From assembly GCA_039583875.1 (NCBI GenBank), contig CM077152.1:22233538-22297537 (forward strand): DNA of 64,000 bases, in the 5' to 3' direction. The first letter of the stretch is position 1, and the number at the start of each line of letters is the position of its first letter. The notes beneath the pieces were generated by a model that did not search any database, was not told the DNA's origin, and saw only the letters and a program-made list of their open reading frames with translations. Of the stretch, positions 10,771 to 21,610 are shown one piece after another. Position numbers and translations under genes: made by a program. This DNA comes from Platanthera guangdongensis (taxonomy: Eukaryota; Streptophyta; Magnoliopsida; Asparagales; Orchidaceae).

Positions 10771-11575
10771 TGTAACATCCGTTAATTGACACGGAAATTT
10801 ATTTAAAATTATAGGGGAAAGTCGCGACGAATTTTGATCGAGGCGGCGCGTTGGCAAGGTATAATGTTACTTTTCCTTTTGATAGCGACCATTAGTTCGT
10901 TAAGTGCATTAATTATAGTGCGTGACGCGTTCTTTTAGTGGCGCGCAGTGAGAATGAAGTTATTTTGTAAGGAAATAACCTTGGGGTGCCAATAGGAAAT
11001 TCCCCCCCCCCCTTCTCATGCGGTTATCAAAACCGCAAGGCGTAATAAATCACGCACATTCATTTGCTCACGGGAGAAGAGGAATATCGCAGCCCGACTG
11101 TTCCGTTTCCGCAAACCCGACGACGCCCTGCCGACGCATCCCGCGGGCCTTCCGCCGGCCAATCCTCCTCCGGATTCCATCTCCGACTTCTCCTCCCTCC
11201 TCTGCTGGCATCGGTGGGCATTCCTTTTCCTTCCTTAGCCGTGGAAATGCCGGATACAACCCTAACCGGTGGAAGTTGAACGTTTTGGTTTCGGTGAGTT
11301 CGTTCTCTTCCTTTTCTCCATTTCCTCACAGAAATCCTTCGATTTCGGAGTAGTATAACCTAGGTTTTCATTTTGTTTGCCTTATTTTAGGTTTTGATGT
11401 TCATAGTTCACCACGGATTTTGTGTGGAACGCGTTGGGAGCCTCAATCGCTATAAGCAAAGGTAATATGCGAAGTTTAACTATGTATTTTTTTGAAACCT
11501 TAGATGTTTTGGAGATTTTCCACCGGAAACCCTAAAAGGGGAACAATTACGAAAATAGGTTCTATCCTTAGCGGC
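10771..11575 (+). repeat. G1 LTR, 5' portion only
   Basis: The LTR starts TGTAACATCCGTTAATTGACA after the polypurine tract. It keeps the G1 landmarks: a long C run, ATGCGGTTATCAAAACCGC, GCCGTGGAAATGCCGGAT and the TTCGGTGAGTTCG donor-like site. It stops matching other G1 LTRs near 11560-11575. The middle of the LTR, including the gag start exon, is missing from this block. Confidence 0.8.
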
Positions 11576-11726
11576 CGATGATGTACTTTGTTAACATGTT
11601 GTTACATATATGCAATGACAGCTTTTCTTTTTCTATCCATCTTGTGTTTTATCGCAAACTTTCTGGGAGCTTAAGGTTCTACTCCAAGATCGATCCAAGA
11701 GGCTGGCAGTCAACTTGTTCCCCCTA

Positions 11727-12275
11727 GATAGCCCAGTTCGGACGATGGGACGATGCCTCGGGATTTTAGCGTCCTTGTAAGACCGGACCCCTGCATTGAC
11801 GGCCGAGATCAGCTCCCCCCTTGCATGTCGGCCTAGTTACCCCCGACTGCATCTCTCCTCCGACTGGAGGAACTAGCGGGAACAGGTCTGGACCCCAACC
11901 TCTCGGGTTGAAGGAAGCGTCAACGGGGGCCAGGATAGGCCCAAGGGAGTATGTTAGTCGCGAGTGCGTCCCGGTGGACCCTCGGAAGGACATAGCCCCT
12001 CACCCGTACTTTGGCGCTCCTGGCCAGTTGGCAGGGCTAAAAACGATCGCAGCAGTTGGATTGGGAAACGTGCCTCCATCCCGTGGATAGCCCAGTTCGG
12101 ACGATGGGACGATACCTCGGGATATAAGCGCCCTTGTAAGACCGGACCCCTGCATTGACGGCCGGGATCAGCTCCCCCCTTGCAAGTCGGCCTAGCTCCC
12201 CCCGACTGCATCTCTCCTCCGACTGTAGGAACTATCAGGAACAGGGTTGGACGCCAACCTCCCAACTCGACGTCT
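11727..12275. repeat. Partial tandem duplication, 359-bp offset
   Basis: GATAGCCCAGTTCGGACGAT starts at 11727 and again at 12086, with about 190 bp in common after each. The GTAAGACCGGACCCCTGCATT core resembles the GTAAGACCAAATCCCTGCAC core of the 230-bp array downstream, so the two arrays probably share ancestry. Confidence 0.8.
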
Positions 12276-12359
12276 TCGAGATCGTCGTTTGATTTCTGTT
12301 TTCTTCTTCCTCAAAGATGCGCTTAATCCATTTCAAACTCTTGAAGTATCAGGAAAAAC

Positions 12360-14535
12360 AAAGCTCAAGTCCTCGAGTGGTAGGTCTCCGTAAGACCAAA
12401 TCCCTGCACGAGCTCCCCTCCTGCACATTGGCCGCAGATCTCCTCGAGAGAGATCGAGACCCTCGCTGGAGTGATGCCGTAGTCCGAGACCTCTGTACGA
12501 GCTCCCCTCCTGCAGACCGACTACTTGCCTCCCCGAGTCGACCTACACCACTCCAGTTGAGCAAGGCTCCTGAGAGCTGTCGACTCCAACAAAGCTCAAG
12601 TCCTCGAGTGGTAGGTCTCCGTAAGACCAAATCCCTGCACGAGCTCCCCTCCTGCACATTGGCCGCAGATCTCCTCGAGTGAGACGAGACCCTCGCTGGA
12701 GTGATGCCGTAGTCCGAGACCTCTGTACGAGCTCCCCTCCTGCAGATCGACTACTTGCCTCCCCGAGTCGACTTACACCACTCCAGTTGAGCAAGGCTCC
12801 TGAGAGCTGTCGACTCCAACAAAGCTCAAGTCCTCGAGTGGTAGGTCTCCGTAAGACCAAATCCCTGCACGAGCTCCCCTCCTGCACATTGGCCGCAGAT
12901 CTCCTCGAGTGAGACGAGACCCTTGCTGGAGTGATGCCGTAGTCCGAGACCTTTGTACGAGCTCCCCTCCTGCAGACCGACTACTTGCCTCCCCGAGTCG
13001 ACCTACACCACTCCAGTTGAGCAAGGCTCCTGAGAGCTGTCGACTCCAACAAAGCTCAAGTCCTCGAGTGGTAGGTCTCCGTAAGACCAAATCCCTGCAC
13101 GAGCTCCCCTCCTGCACATTGGCCGCAGATCTCCTCGAGTGAGACGAGACCCTCGCTGGAGTGATGCCGTAGTCCGAGACCTCTGTACGAGCTCCCCTCC
13201 TGCAGACCGACTACTTGCCTCCCCGAGTCGACCTACACCACTCCAGTTGAGCAAGGCTCCTGAAAGCTGTCGACTCCAACAAAGCTCAAGTCCTCGAGTG
13301 GTAGGTCTCCGTAAGACCAAATCCCTGCACGAGCTCCCCTCCTGCACATTGGCCGCAGATCTCCTCGAGTGAGACGAGATCCTCGCTGGAGTGATGCCGT
13401 AGTCCGAGACCTCTGTACGAGCTCCCCTCCTGCAGACCGACTACTTGCCTCCCCGAGTCGACCTACACCACTCCAGTTGAGCAAGGCTCCTGAGAGCTGT
13501 CGACTCCAACAAAGCTCAAGTTCTCGAGTGGTAGGTCTCCGTAAGACCAAATCCCTGCACGAGCTCCCCTCCTGCACATTGGCCGCAGATCTCCTCGAGT
13601 GAGACGAGACCCTCGCTGGTGTGATGCCGTAGTCCGAGACCTCTGTACGAGCTCCCCTCCTGCAGACCGACTACTTGCCTCCCCGAGTCGACCTACATCA
13701 CTCTAGTTGAGCAAGGCTCCTGAGAGCTGTCGACTCCAACAAAGCTCAAGTCCTCGAGTGGTAGGTCTCCGTAAGACGAAATCCCTGCATGAGCTCCCCT
13801 CCTGCACATTGGCCGCAGATCTCCTCGAGTGAGATGAGACCCTCGCTGGAGTGATGCCGTAGTCCGAGACATCTGTACGAGCTCCCCTCCTGCAGACCGA
13901 CTACTTGCCTCCCCGAGTCGACCTACACCACTCCAGTTGAGCAAGACTCCTGAGAGCTGTCGACTCCAACAAAGCTCAAGTCCTCGAGTGGTAGGTCTCC
14001 GTAAGACCAAATCCCTGCACGAGCTCCCCTCCTGCACATTGGCCGCAGATCTCCTCGAGTGAGACGAGACCCTCGCTGGAGTGATGCCATAGTCCGAGAC
14101 CTCTGTACGAGCTCCCCTCCTGCAGACCGACTACTTGCCTCCCCGAGTCGACCTACACCACTCCAGTTGAGCAAGGCTCCTGAGAGCTGTCGACTCCAAC
14201 AAAGCTCAAGTCCTCGAGTGGTAGGTCTCCGTAAGACCAAATCCCTGCACGAGCTCCCCTCCTGCACATTGGCCGCAGATCTCCTCGAGAGAGATCGAGA
14301 CCCTCGCTGGAGTGATGTCGTAGTCCGAGACCTCTGTACGAGCTCCCCTCCTGCAGACCGACTACTTGCCTCCCCGAGTCGACCTACACCACTCTAGTTG
14401 AGCAAGGCTCCTGAGAGCTGTCTACTCCAACAAAGCTCAAGTCCTCGAGTGGTAGGTCTCCGTAAGACCAAATCCCTGCACAAGCTCCCCTCGTGCACAT
14501 TGGCCGCAGGCCTCCTCGAGTGAAATCGAGTCAGA
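12360..14535. repeat. 230-bp tandem array, nine full units plus a partial
   Basis: Units start with AAAGCTCAAG at 12360, 12591, 12821, 13051, 13281, 13511, 13741, 13971, 14201 and 14432 (partial). Each unit is itself two diverged halves of about 115 bp that share ACGAGCTCCCCTCCTGCA. Units differ by only a few bases. The first and last full units are 231 bp with GAGAGAGATCGAGAC, while the inner units are 230 bp with GAGTGAGACGAGAC, so the inner units were amplified from one variant. The repeated 77- and 114-codon frames on each strand are not genes. Confidence 0.95.
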
Positions 14536-14540
14536 CCTAG

Positions 14541-14947
14541 CGAGTTACGAAGGACGACTACGGGAATGCGAATATCAGTCTTGGGGCGAGCATACATGCA
14601 GGCAGCGATGAATGTGCGAGTATGGTCTGGCGAGTAGTTCCGTAGCGAGTGCCATGGAGCGAGTTGCGAAGGACGACTACGGGAATGCGAATATCAGTCT
14701 TGGGGCGAGCATACATGCAGGCAGCGATGAATGTGCGAGTATGGTCTGGCGAGTAGTTCCGTAGCGAGTGCCATGGAGCGAGTTGCGAAGGACGACTACG
14801 GGAATGCGAATATCAGTCTTGGGGCGAGCATACATGCAGGCAGCGATGAATGTGCGAGTATGGTCTGGCGAGTAGTTCCGTAGCGGGTGCCATGTCGCGA
14901 GTTACGAAGGACGACTACGGGCATGCAAATATCAGCTAAGCGACCAT
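14541..14947. repeat. 119-bp tandem array, three units plus a partial
   Basis: Units begin CGAGTT(A/G)CGAAGGACGACT at 14541, 14660, 14779 and 14898 (partial). The first three are nearly identical. It is rich in the GCGAG motif that also pervades the antisense genes to the right. Confidence 0.93.
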
Positions 14948-15158
14948 CAACAATGTCGTCGTGAGAGCACATGGCGCGAGCACTCATTCTCCCTGAGCGT
15001 ATAAGCCTAGCGAGTATTATCCACAAACCAGCACGCGAAAAGAAAGGATGCGAGATGTGGTAATTCAAACTTGCATTGATATATCAAAAAATTTACAAGT
15101 GTTACAAAAATTCCACTAAAGGCTAAGTCAAGCGAGTATGAAGAATATCAGCGAGCAA

Positions 15159-17061
15159 CTAGGACTCATCGTCGCCAGTATCTGGCCGATATTCCTCATC
15201 TCCAATCTCGACGTCATCTTCGTCACCGCTTTCCTCGCTTTCCTCCTCGCCGCTACCGCTGCTGCTACTGCCGCCGCTGCTGTCAGAGCCTGACGAGGTC
15301 GGAGGCAGGCGATCTGGCGAGACCGTCTCGGCGAGCAACTCGGGGATGAGTTCGTCAACCGTGAACTCCTTCTCCCCTTCGTCGAGCTTCCCACTGATCC
15401 TCAACCTCGCAAGAACCACGTTACCTGCCGCGCGGGCTATCTCGCGGCGGACGGACGACCTCTCTTCCCACAGAATGCGAGATCGCTTGATGGCGTAGTG
15501 AGGATCGTCCTCCGGGCGCGGCGGGGGAGCAGAGGAACTCGCGCCGGCTTCTAAAATGGCCAGGCGAGATTCCATCTCGGCCGAGCGAACCTGGGCTGCC
15601 TCCAAATCAGCCCGAGCCTTGGCGAGTTCCGCCTCATACTCAGAAAGTTTTTTGGCGGTCTCCATCTCGGCAGCCTGCGACGAACAACGAAGTCAGCCAA
15701 AACGATCATAGGACATCAGCATCGCGCGTAAAAGCGACATACCTCGTAATCTCGCCAGCGGGTGGCTTCCATGCCGAGATTGATCGCCTTCTGGCTGACG
15801 ATTTTCAAGGCCTGAGTCCTCTCCAGCATCCTCCTCGCCGCAAAGTGATTTAGCTCGACAGCTCGGGCGAGCGAGCAGGCCGCTTGCTGGGCGAGCTCCT
15901 CCTCGCCAAGATCCAGCATGGCCTCGGCGTCGCCTCGGCCGTACATCGCGTGGAGGACGGCGAAGGCCTCCCCCTTATCCTCCGCCCAAGAGGGGAGGTT
16001 GGTGCTCAGTGTCACCAGATGCTCGTCAGGTGCCCAGGTCACCAGAGGGCGACCGTAGGCGTCCACCGCGTCAAGCCCCAAGTTGAAGTTGGGGTGGAAG
16101 TGGGGACGCCGAGCGTGGAGCGGCGAGTCTTGGTCGCCAGAAGGTGGCGAGGACATTTTTTGTCTCTTGGTCGCGGGGCCCGGCGACCTGGCTTTGCCTT
16201 TACCCTTGCCCTTGACGATCTTTTTCTTCTCGCCATGTCAGCTGGCGAGTCGGGCTCAGGTAGCGAGGTGGCGATTCCTTTGGCTGGAGGAAGCGGCCTC
16301 ACCGGGAGCTCGTTCGGTTCTGCAAAAGATCGAATGATGTGAGCAAGCGATTATCGGGGCGAATAGGATACCGGCATTCCTTGCCAAGATTTACCTTCGT
16401 TATAGTGGACTTCGAACAGCGTGTTGACGTTAAGTCGCCAGAAGATGACATCAAACCGGCGACCTCGGAACATTTCGACGAATTGCTCGCGCGCACCTTC
16501 CAATATCGGTGGAAGGAAGGCGACATCGGCGGGCTGGTGCGGCCTTCCCTGGACTTCGCCGTAGTCGCCCTCGACGATGACTAGTTACTCGCTCCATTTG
16601 TGAACCTTGTTGGCCGTCCCCACCAGGGTGCATACGTGGCTGCTGAAATAGACCACACCCTCGGAAGTCGCGGCGAAGGCAAATATCTTGCGGAATACGG
16701 AGAGATCGAAGATGATCCTCTCCTCGCGAAGGTAGCAAAGAAACCCCATGATGATGGCGACACCGTTGGGGTTGATTTGCGCGGGGACTATACCGAAGTA
16801 TCGCAGGATGTCGCAATACTCCGGCCAGAAAGGTAGTCGCAGGCCAGCGTCGAAGTGTCGGAGAGGGAGGACAAGCGCGCCCTCGATAAAGGTGTTAAGT
16901 CGCTCACTGCGGGCCAGAAGTCTGGCCGAGTATCCTTCAGGAAGGAGTCTTTCCCTAAAATTTTCCAAGTCACGCATGCTGGTGGTCGACCTCTTAAAAG
17001 CCGCATCCGCGAAGTTGGCGGCATGGGCCTGGCGGCGAGCACTGGCGTCATCTCCCACCAT
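15159..17061 (-). pseudogene. Antisense gene B: Transposase_28-like protein, three exons, disrupted
   Basis: Unknown function. It resembles the plant 'putative gypsy-type transposon' family (PF04195). Proposed exons are 17061-16395, 16319-15743 and 15674-15159, separated by 75- and 68-bp GT-AG introns. The ATG at 17061 (MVGDDASARRQ) follows a TATA box at 17193-17201. Exon 1 has the family-like block LPFWPEYCDILRYFGIVPAQ and then a helix-rich stretch. Exon 3 encodes a coiled coil (KLSEYEAELAKARADLEAAQ) and an acidic Ser-rich tail. Two lesions are seen: TAA at 16585-16587, in frame with continuing sequence, and a one-base shift in exon 2 near the A5 run at about 16225. Allowing for these, the exon phases agree. 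It would be about 585 residues if intact. Confidence 0.65.
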
Positions 17062-17192
17062 CTTGCGACCTGTGAAGAAGAGAGGAAGACGAGCGAGGAG
17101 TAGAGCAAGGTCGCAGCACGCGAGCAGGAGCAAATACTCGCGAGCTAGAAAGACAAAAGCGCAACAGCGTACTTATGTCCTACCTACCCCCT

Positions 17193-17201
17193 GTATTTAT
17201 A
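17193..17201 (-). promoter_or_regulatory. TATA box of antisense gene B
   Basis: CTATAAATACAG on the minus strand, about 135 bp upstream of the ATG at 17061. A matching CTATAAATAG stands before gene A, which suggests that each gene has its own promoter. Confidence 0.6.
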
Positions 17202-17471
17202 GGCGCCAAAGGGGGGGGGTATACTATCCTTACGGCGGGTATCAAGCAAGTCGCGCTTTTAGCGAGTAAGTCAACGCGTCGCGTAAATCGCAGAAAACAG
17301 AGGGAGCATAATCACAACCTGCAGAATAAACTCGGCACAATCCAGCAGATACGCGTAAACATTGAATAGGGAGAACAAATTAATACTTTGGCGAGGTCTA
17401 AGCTCGCTTATTACAAGCCAGAAAAATGTTTGACAAAATCGCACTGGGCGAGTTCCAAATAAAAGAAAGAT

Positions 17472-19168
17472 TTAAGGCCTAGGCCTCTCCGGAGGATGTG
17501 GATGTCGCCCGGCCCAACCCATCTCGCGTGCTCGCCGGAAATGATCCGTCGCCACCGCCATCGCATCATCACCAAGCCGCAGCTGCTCCTCCATCCTCGA
17601 CAACCTGCCAACAGAGCCCATACTCGCTCGCATGCCGACGACCTCTTCGAGAACAAGCTGGAGGCGATGATTGTTGATCGCGAGCTGACGATCATTCTCC
17701 CTTACCATGTGGAAGCGGGATTCGTAGCTCTCCAACGTACTCTTGAGCTCTTCCATTTTCGCCATCCGCACCTCCAACGATGATATTCGGCGATGAGGCT
17801 CGCAGATCGCCAGCTGGTCAAACTTGCTCTCCAGCTCCATGTAAGCTCGAGCAGCCGCACGACGATATTCCATTCCCGGCAGACCCATGGCGTCGATGAA
17901 AGCCGCCCCTGGAGTCGCCGGCCGATCTGACACCAAACAAAAGTCGCCAGAATTAGGCATAGATGCATAACCGCCATGAGCACATCAATAGCGACACATA
18001 CCGCTACGAGGAGACCTGGATCGGCGAGGAGATCTCGATCGGCGAGGAGAGGATCCGCGCGTTGGCTCATCTCGACGGCTTGAAGATGGACCACCAGCGA
18101 GCTCGGCTGCCTTACCTCGACCACGCCCCCCTTGTCCAGGATCCGCGTTCCTTGGCGCGAAGTAGCTGGGCCGCGGCTTTACCGGCTTTACACCTGCGGG
18201 ATGTGATGAAGAAGGCGGAGGGAGCGACGAACTCGCCGGCGGCGGAGGATTCTTCGGCGGAGGTGGAGGAAGTCGCGTCGTGGTAACTTGAGAAGACGCA
18301 ATCAGAGGCGGCGGCGGCGACAAGGATGCTGTCACCGACTGGATGACGGCGACATTGGTAAGCGGCGGCGGCGGGGGTAAAGAGGAGCTCGCCTCGGGTA
18401 GAGAAGACCTCACCGCCGGCAGCACAGAACTCGTGGCGGGCAGGGCAGAACTTCTTACGGGCACCCCAGAACTCGCTGGGAGACCCTTGCTCGCCAAGGT
18501 CTTACTCAACGGAGGATTCTTCGACGACAGTTCCTTGCTCGCGGAAGGAACCGAGGCCTCGACCGTCTTTTTGGAACCAATATTTATCCGCACTGTGTGT
18601 GCGGTCCTTACTTGCCCACCGACGGGAAGGGCGACGAGCGGCACGGAGCTCAACGGGGCGACATTCAAAGCCGCACCCAAACCCTCCGTGGGAGAATCTG
18701 CGAGTATCACAGTCAGGTTAACAGGCAATAGGAACAACCGACAGAATGAGAAATCACCTAGGCAAAAAGACAACCTCGCAGGTCGACGACTTCCGCCTGC
18801 TGTGACGTCGAAGCGGAGGCGAGTTCCGGGGCTGCGGAAGTAGCGAGTTCAGAGATGTTATGCGGGTCGAGGAAACTCGCGTCAGAAACGACGACATTGG
18901 GAATGTCGTCGAGTCCCAAGTCGCTAAGCAATTGCTGCGTGCTTGTAGAGAGCGCGGGGTTAATGGTGGGGGGCGCAGGGCGAGAAGGGGGCGGCCGCGT
19001 AATATCGTCGCCAGAGGTGGGTTTGTTCTTGGACTTTGCCTTTTTTCTCTTGGGCAGAGGCAAGTCAGCGGCGGCATCCTCTTCGCGCGGTCGCTTTGAT
19101 TTAACGACTCCAATGGCGCTCGTCAACGCAGCAAGACTGTCACGAAGGATCTTCTCGGCGTTCGACAT
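17472..19168 (-). CDS. Antisense gene A: spliced 514-residue nuclear-type protein of unknown function
   Basis: I do not recognise the family. Proposed exons are 19168-18775, 18697-18002 and 17926-17472. The introns (77 and 75 bp) are GT-AG and both phase 1, giving 515 codons with the stop and no internal stop. I chose the ATG at 19168 (MSNAEKILRD) because it lies about 45 bp below a TATA box and opens the frame. Exon 1 carries a basic, nuclear-localisation-like run (KRPREEDAAADLPLPKRKK). Exon 2 is Pro/Ser-rich and ends in Arg-Ser repeats (SPRRSRSPRRSRS). Exon 3 is a predicted coiled coil (LEVRMAKMEELKSTLESYES). It is probably carried by a Tat-like element, placed between tandem repeats and LTR and opposite to the element. 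Being intact while gene B is broken is notable. Confidence 0.6.
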
Positions 19169-19210
19169 CACGCGCGAGTTACGAAGAACCGGCTAAAGAG
19201 CTAGGCCCCC

Positions 19211-19220
19211 CCTATTTATA
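19211..19220 (-). promoter_or_regulatory. TATA box of antisense gene A
   Basis: TATAAATAGG on the minus strand, about 45 bp before the ATG at 19168, which implies a very short 5' leader. Confidence 0.65.
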
Positions 19221-19315
19221 GAGATCGGCAGGCAGTCACAAGAGGCGAGCAACCCAGATATTCGGCAGCGCAACTCGCCGAATAAGTTCTGATGTCGCTC
19301 CGAAAGAGCGGGGAT

Positions 19316-19939
19316 TGTGTACAACCCGTATTCGTCGAGAGTGGGTCCTACCGCGGCCAGGTCAGTAGAGGCAAAGGTCAACAAGTCACCACAGAAGTCA
19401 AAGTCAGCAATGAAGATCGCGGAAGACCTGTGCGAGTATAGGCGAGCTCCCCTCGTATACTCGCCGGGTAGGCGACTAGGCGAGATACTCGCCCGATCCT
19501 TGCGAGTTCCCCAGGAAGTCGCCTGGTCGCCAGGGGTGGGGTATAAATATGACCCCCCCTCTCCCCTTGCTTTTGCCTATAAATAGGACCCCAGGGGTAC
19601 GAGAGAGGGGACCAAAAAAACCTTCGGCAGGATACTCGCGCGCCTCTTGTTCGAGATACTGGTTTGGACTTCGGATTCCTTTTCCTTAGAGGAATTCGCG
19701 ACTTTGCGACTTTGTCTGCTAGCCTCTCTCGTACTCAGTTCGGCCATTCTTGGTTGAGAAGGGGTTGCTCCTTGCGAGCATCCGGGTACGTGGTGGGTCC
19801 TTCCTGCCGCAACGTCTGGGGTCCTGTTTGACCTATTTCTTTGTGCTAGCCTTCTTTGCCGTCTTATCTAGCTTTTAAGCCAGTAACCTTAGGCGGCTTC
19901 GGTCTGAATTCAGAGGTTAGGATTTTCCTGGCTTCAACA
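19316..19939 (+). repeat. Putative Tat-like LTR (624 bp)
   Basis: Starts TGTGTACAACCCG after a purine-rich GAAAGAGCGGGGA and ends GGCTTCAACA, i.e. TG...CA. It contains a strong plus-strand TATA box about 350 bp from its end, as expected for U3-R-U5. No second copy is in the window, so the boundaries are inferred. It is joined on the right to G1 LTR sequence at GTGGTGTCAG. Confidence 0.45.
19578..19586 (+). promoter_or_regulatory. TATA box of the putative Tat-like LTR
   Basis: CCTATAAATAGGACC, with a second GTATAAATATG upstream at 19541. Sense transcription from here would run into the G1 LTR and the inverted-repeat region beyond. Confidence 0.6.
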
Positions 19940-20292
19940 GTGGTGTCAGTTTGTAGTACTTTTACCATTCAGTTTACTTCATTTCAGCATGTACTTGTAG
20001 TTGTGGACAGTGTATCTCATTAATATTTTATATGTCTTGTATCAGACTTATTATGATAATTTAGATTTTCAGTTATTACATTTCCATTCTTGTTTAGTGG
20101 CTCTGTGAATCCAATTATCAGGTATGTGGTTACCCTTAGTTTATTTCTTTTACTTCCGCTGTAAGTCTTAAATCTGTTTAGTATAGACTTTTATTACCTG
20201 CTGCTACTAGTTTTAATACCGTTTCCTAGTTTTCTTTATATCGCTGACCCCGACCGACGACTGATTTTTGAAATACTGGGAAGGGTGTTACA
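19940..20292 (+). repeat. G1 LTR 3' fragment with primer-binding site
   Basis: The last ~350 bp of a G1 LTR, ending GGGTGTTACA, followed by AATTGGTATCAGAGCC (initiator-Met-tRNA site). Just past the site (AGGTT near 20309) the sequence switches to gag in reverse orientation, so this is an inversion junction. Confidence 0.85.
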
Positions 20293-20308
20293 AATTGGTA
20301 TCAGAGCC

Positions 20309-21405
20309 AGGTTGACGACACTTGTAACACACGCCCGCGCTGGCCAACACTCTCCTGGATGACGACGCTGACACTTGGGACAAAGGGGGTAGTCCCTGCT
20401 CCTGTCACCAGATTGACCATTCTTCCTCGCATCAGGCTTCTGCTTCTTGTTCTAGTTCTTCCCCTGATCATTCCTGCTCTGCTGCGACTGATGCGAATCC
20501 TGAGATCGCTTCGCACGGAAATTACTTCGCTTTTGAACCTTCTGCTGGTCAGCCTCCAGCCTGCGAGCCGTATCCACTAAGCTCCTGTAATAAGCATTGA
20601 CCATAGTCATCAGCGGCTGTCTCAACGAGTCACGTAAACCATCCACAAAGCGGCTGCACTTCTCAGTCTGGTCTCCCTGCATCACGCCCGCATATCGAGC
20701 CAGATGAGTAAGCTCTCGCTCGTACTCAGCAACAGTCCTGTCCCCCCGGAAAAGCCTAAGGTATCTCTCCTGGAGATCTCGTCGTGCAGAAGCCGGCACG
20801 AACCAATTTGCAAGGGCTCTAGAAAATTCGCCCCACGTAAACATGTCTGGCGTACGACCTGGCCAAAGCATGGTCATATAATTTTAAAAAAAAACATATC
20901 ACTTCCAAAAAATAAAAGGGATTTTCATAACCATTTACCTGCGGGATCATCTGCCGGTACTTGTCCCACCAGACCTTTGCCCCACCTCGGAGGAGGAAAA
21001 CTGCCAGAGGAACCTTCTTGTTCTCTGGGCACTCCAAAACATCCAGCAGGTCTCTGGTGTTGCCACCCAATCATCTGTGTCCATCGGGGTCTCGTCCCCA
21101 CTGTAGTTCGAAGGTTGAAGCTCTCTAAAATTTCTCAAATAGCGCTCCAGGGTCATCTCCACGGGTGCTGGGGTAGGAGCTGGTGCAGGGGCTGGTACTT
21201 GTACTGGAACTGGAAACCCTGCAGCCAGTCCTCTCTGAAACTCCATCAAGGCAACAGTGACCGCTTTGGCAATCTGAGACGCTATGTCAGTACCCTCTGT
21301 AGCTGCTGGAACTGGTGGTACCTGCGGCACGGCAGCATCTCCCATAGTCGCGTTAGGAACAGGGTCCTGACGTGGAGATTCACCCGGTTCACTTACTCGA
21401 GTTGC
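20309..21405 (-). pseudogene. Inverted G1 gag fragment (two exons)
   Basis: G1 Gag on the minus strand. Exon 1 (21405-20932) opens at a splice acceptor ending in TAG, then ATRVSEPGE. It continues through the conserved TLERYLRNFRELQPSN and PLAVFLLRGGAKVWWDKYR blocks of a retrotransposon Gag. After an AT-rich intron of about 75-80 bp, exon 2 reads GRTPDMFTWGEFSRALANWF and the EYERELTHLARYAGVMQGD core. It ends in the zinc-knuckle region at the inversion junction. One base is missing in an A run near 21060, and a TAG replaces a Trp codon. In this copy the acceptor TAG is an in-frame stop, so translation could not have come from directly upstream without splicing. Confidence 0.8.
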
Positions 21406-21595
21406 CTAATAGAACAATAAGAGAAATCTGATTATTTATCAAGCATCTGCAAAATCTGGCTTCATAACTTTATTTCGTACTCTTGCGAAAACTAAGCGTT
21501 GAACGCAACTTAAAATACTCTACTAACAAGAGTTTACTCTTACACAATCCTATCGCTCTGTGAAAACCTTCTAGGGTCCAGGGATCCTAAACCTG

Positions 21596-21607
21596 GCTCT
21601 GATACCA
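21596..21607 (-). promoter_or_regulatory. Primer-binding site (initiator Met tRNA), minus strand
   Basis: TGGTATCAGAGC on the minus strand, three bases inside the inverted G1 LTR end at 21611. It belongs to the inverted gag fragment. Confidence 0.85.
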
Positions 21608-21610
21608 ATT

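Larger units (their letters stand above)
11576..19939. mobile_element. 3' region of a Tat-like Gypsy element (tandem repeats, antisense genes, LTR)
   Basis: Three things are seen together: two tandem-repeat arrays, two intron-containing genes on the minus strand, and a sequence with TATA box and TG...CA ends on plus. In the Tat lineage of plant Gypsy elements (Grande, Retand, Ogre) the space between pol and the 3' LTR typically holds tandem repeats and an antisense ORF, so this layout fits such a 3' end. Tat pol itself is not present; the left side breaks into G1 LTR near 11575. The assignment rests on layout and on the Transposase_28-like protein, so it is inference. Confidence 0.5.

Noticed and set aside
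11018..11353. Frames in the G1 LTR after the C run (also at 26754, 32720 and 40105)
   Set aside because: They recur at the same LTR position but begin at different points, cross the conserved GTGAGT donor and vary in frame. Better seen as untranslated leader.
12317..14597. Repeated 77- and 114-codon reading frames on both strands
   Set aside because: They recur once per 230-bp unit on both strands and end in each unit because 230 is not a multiple of three. They are products of the tandem array, not genes.
12360..14947. CRISPR-like array
   Set aside because: Units are contiguous 230-bp and 119-bp repeats without unique spacers, in plant DNA.
16039..16302. Independent 87-residue basic protein on minus
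   Set aside because: It is the exon 2 start of gene B read before the one-base frame change; not a separate gene.
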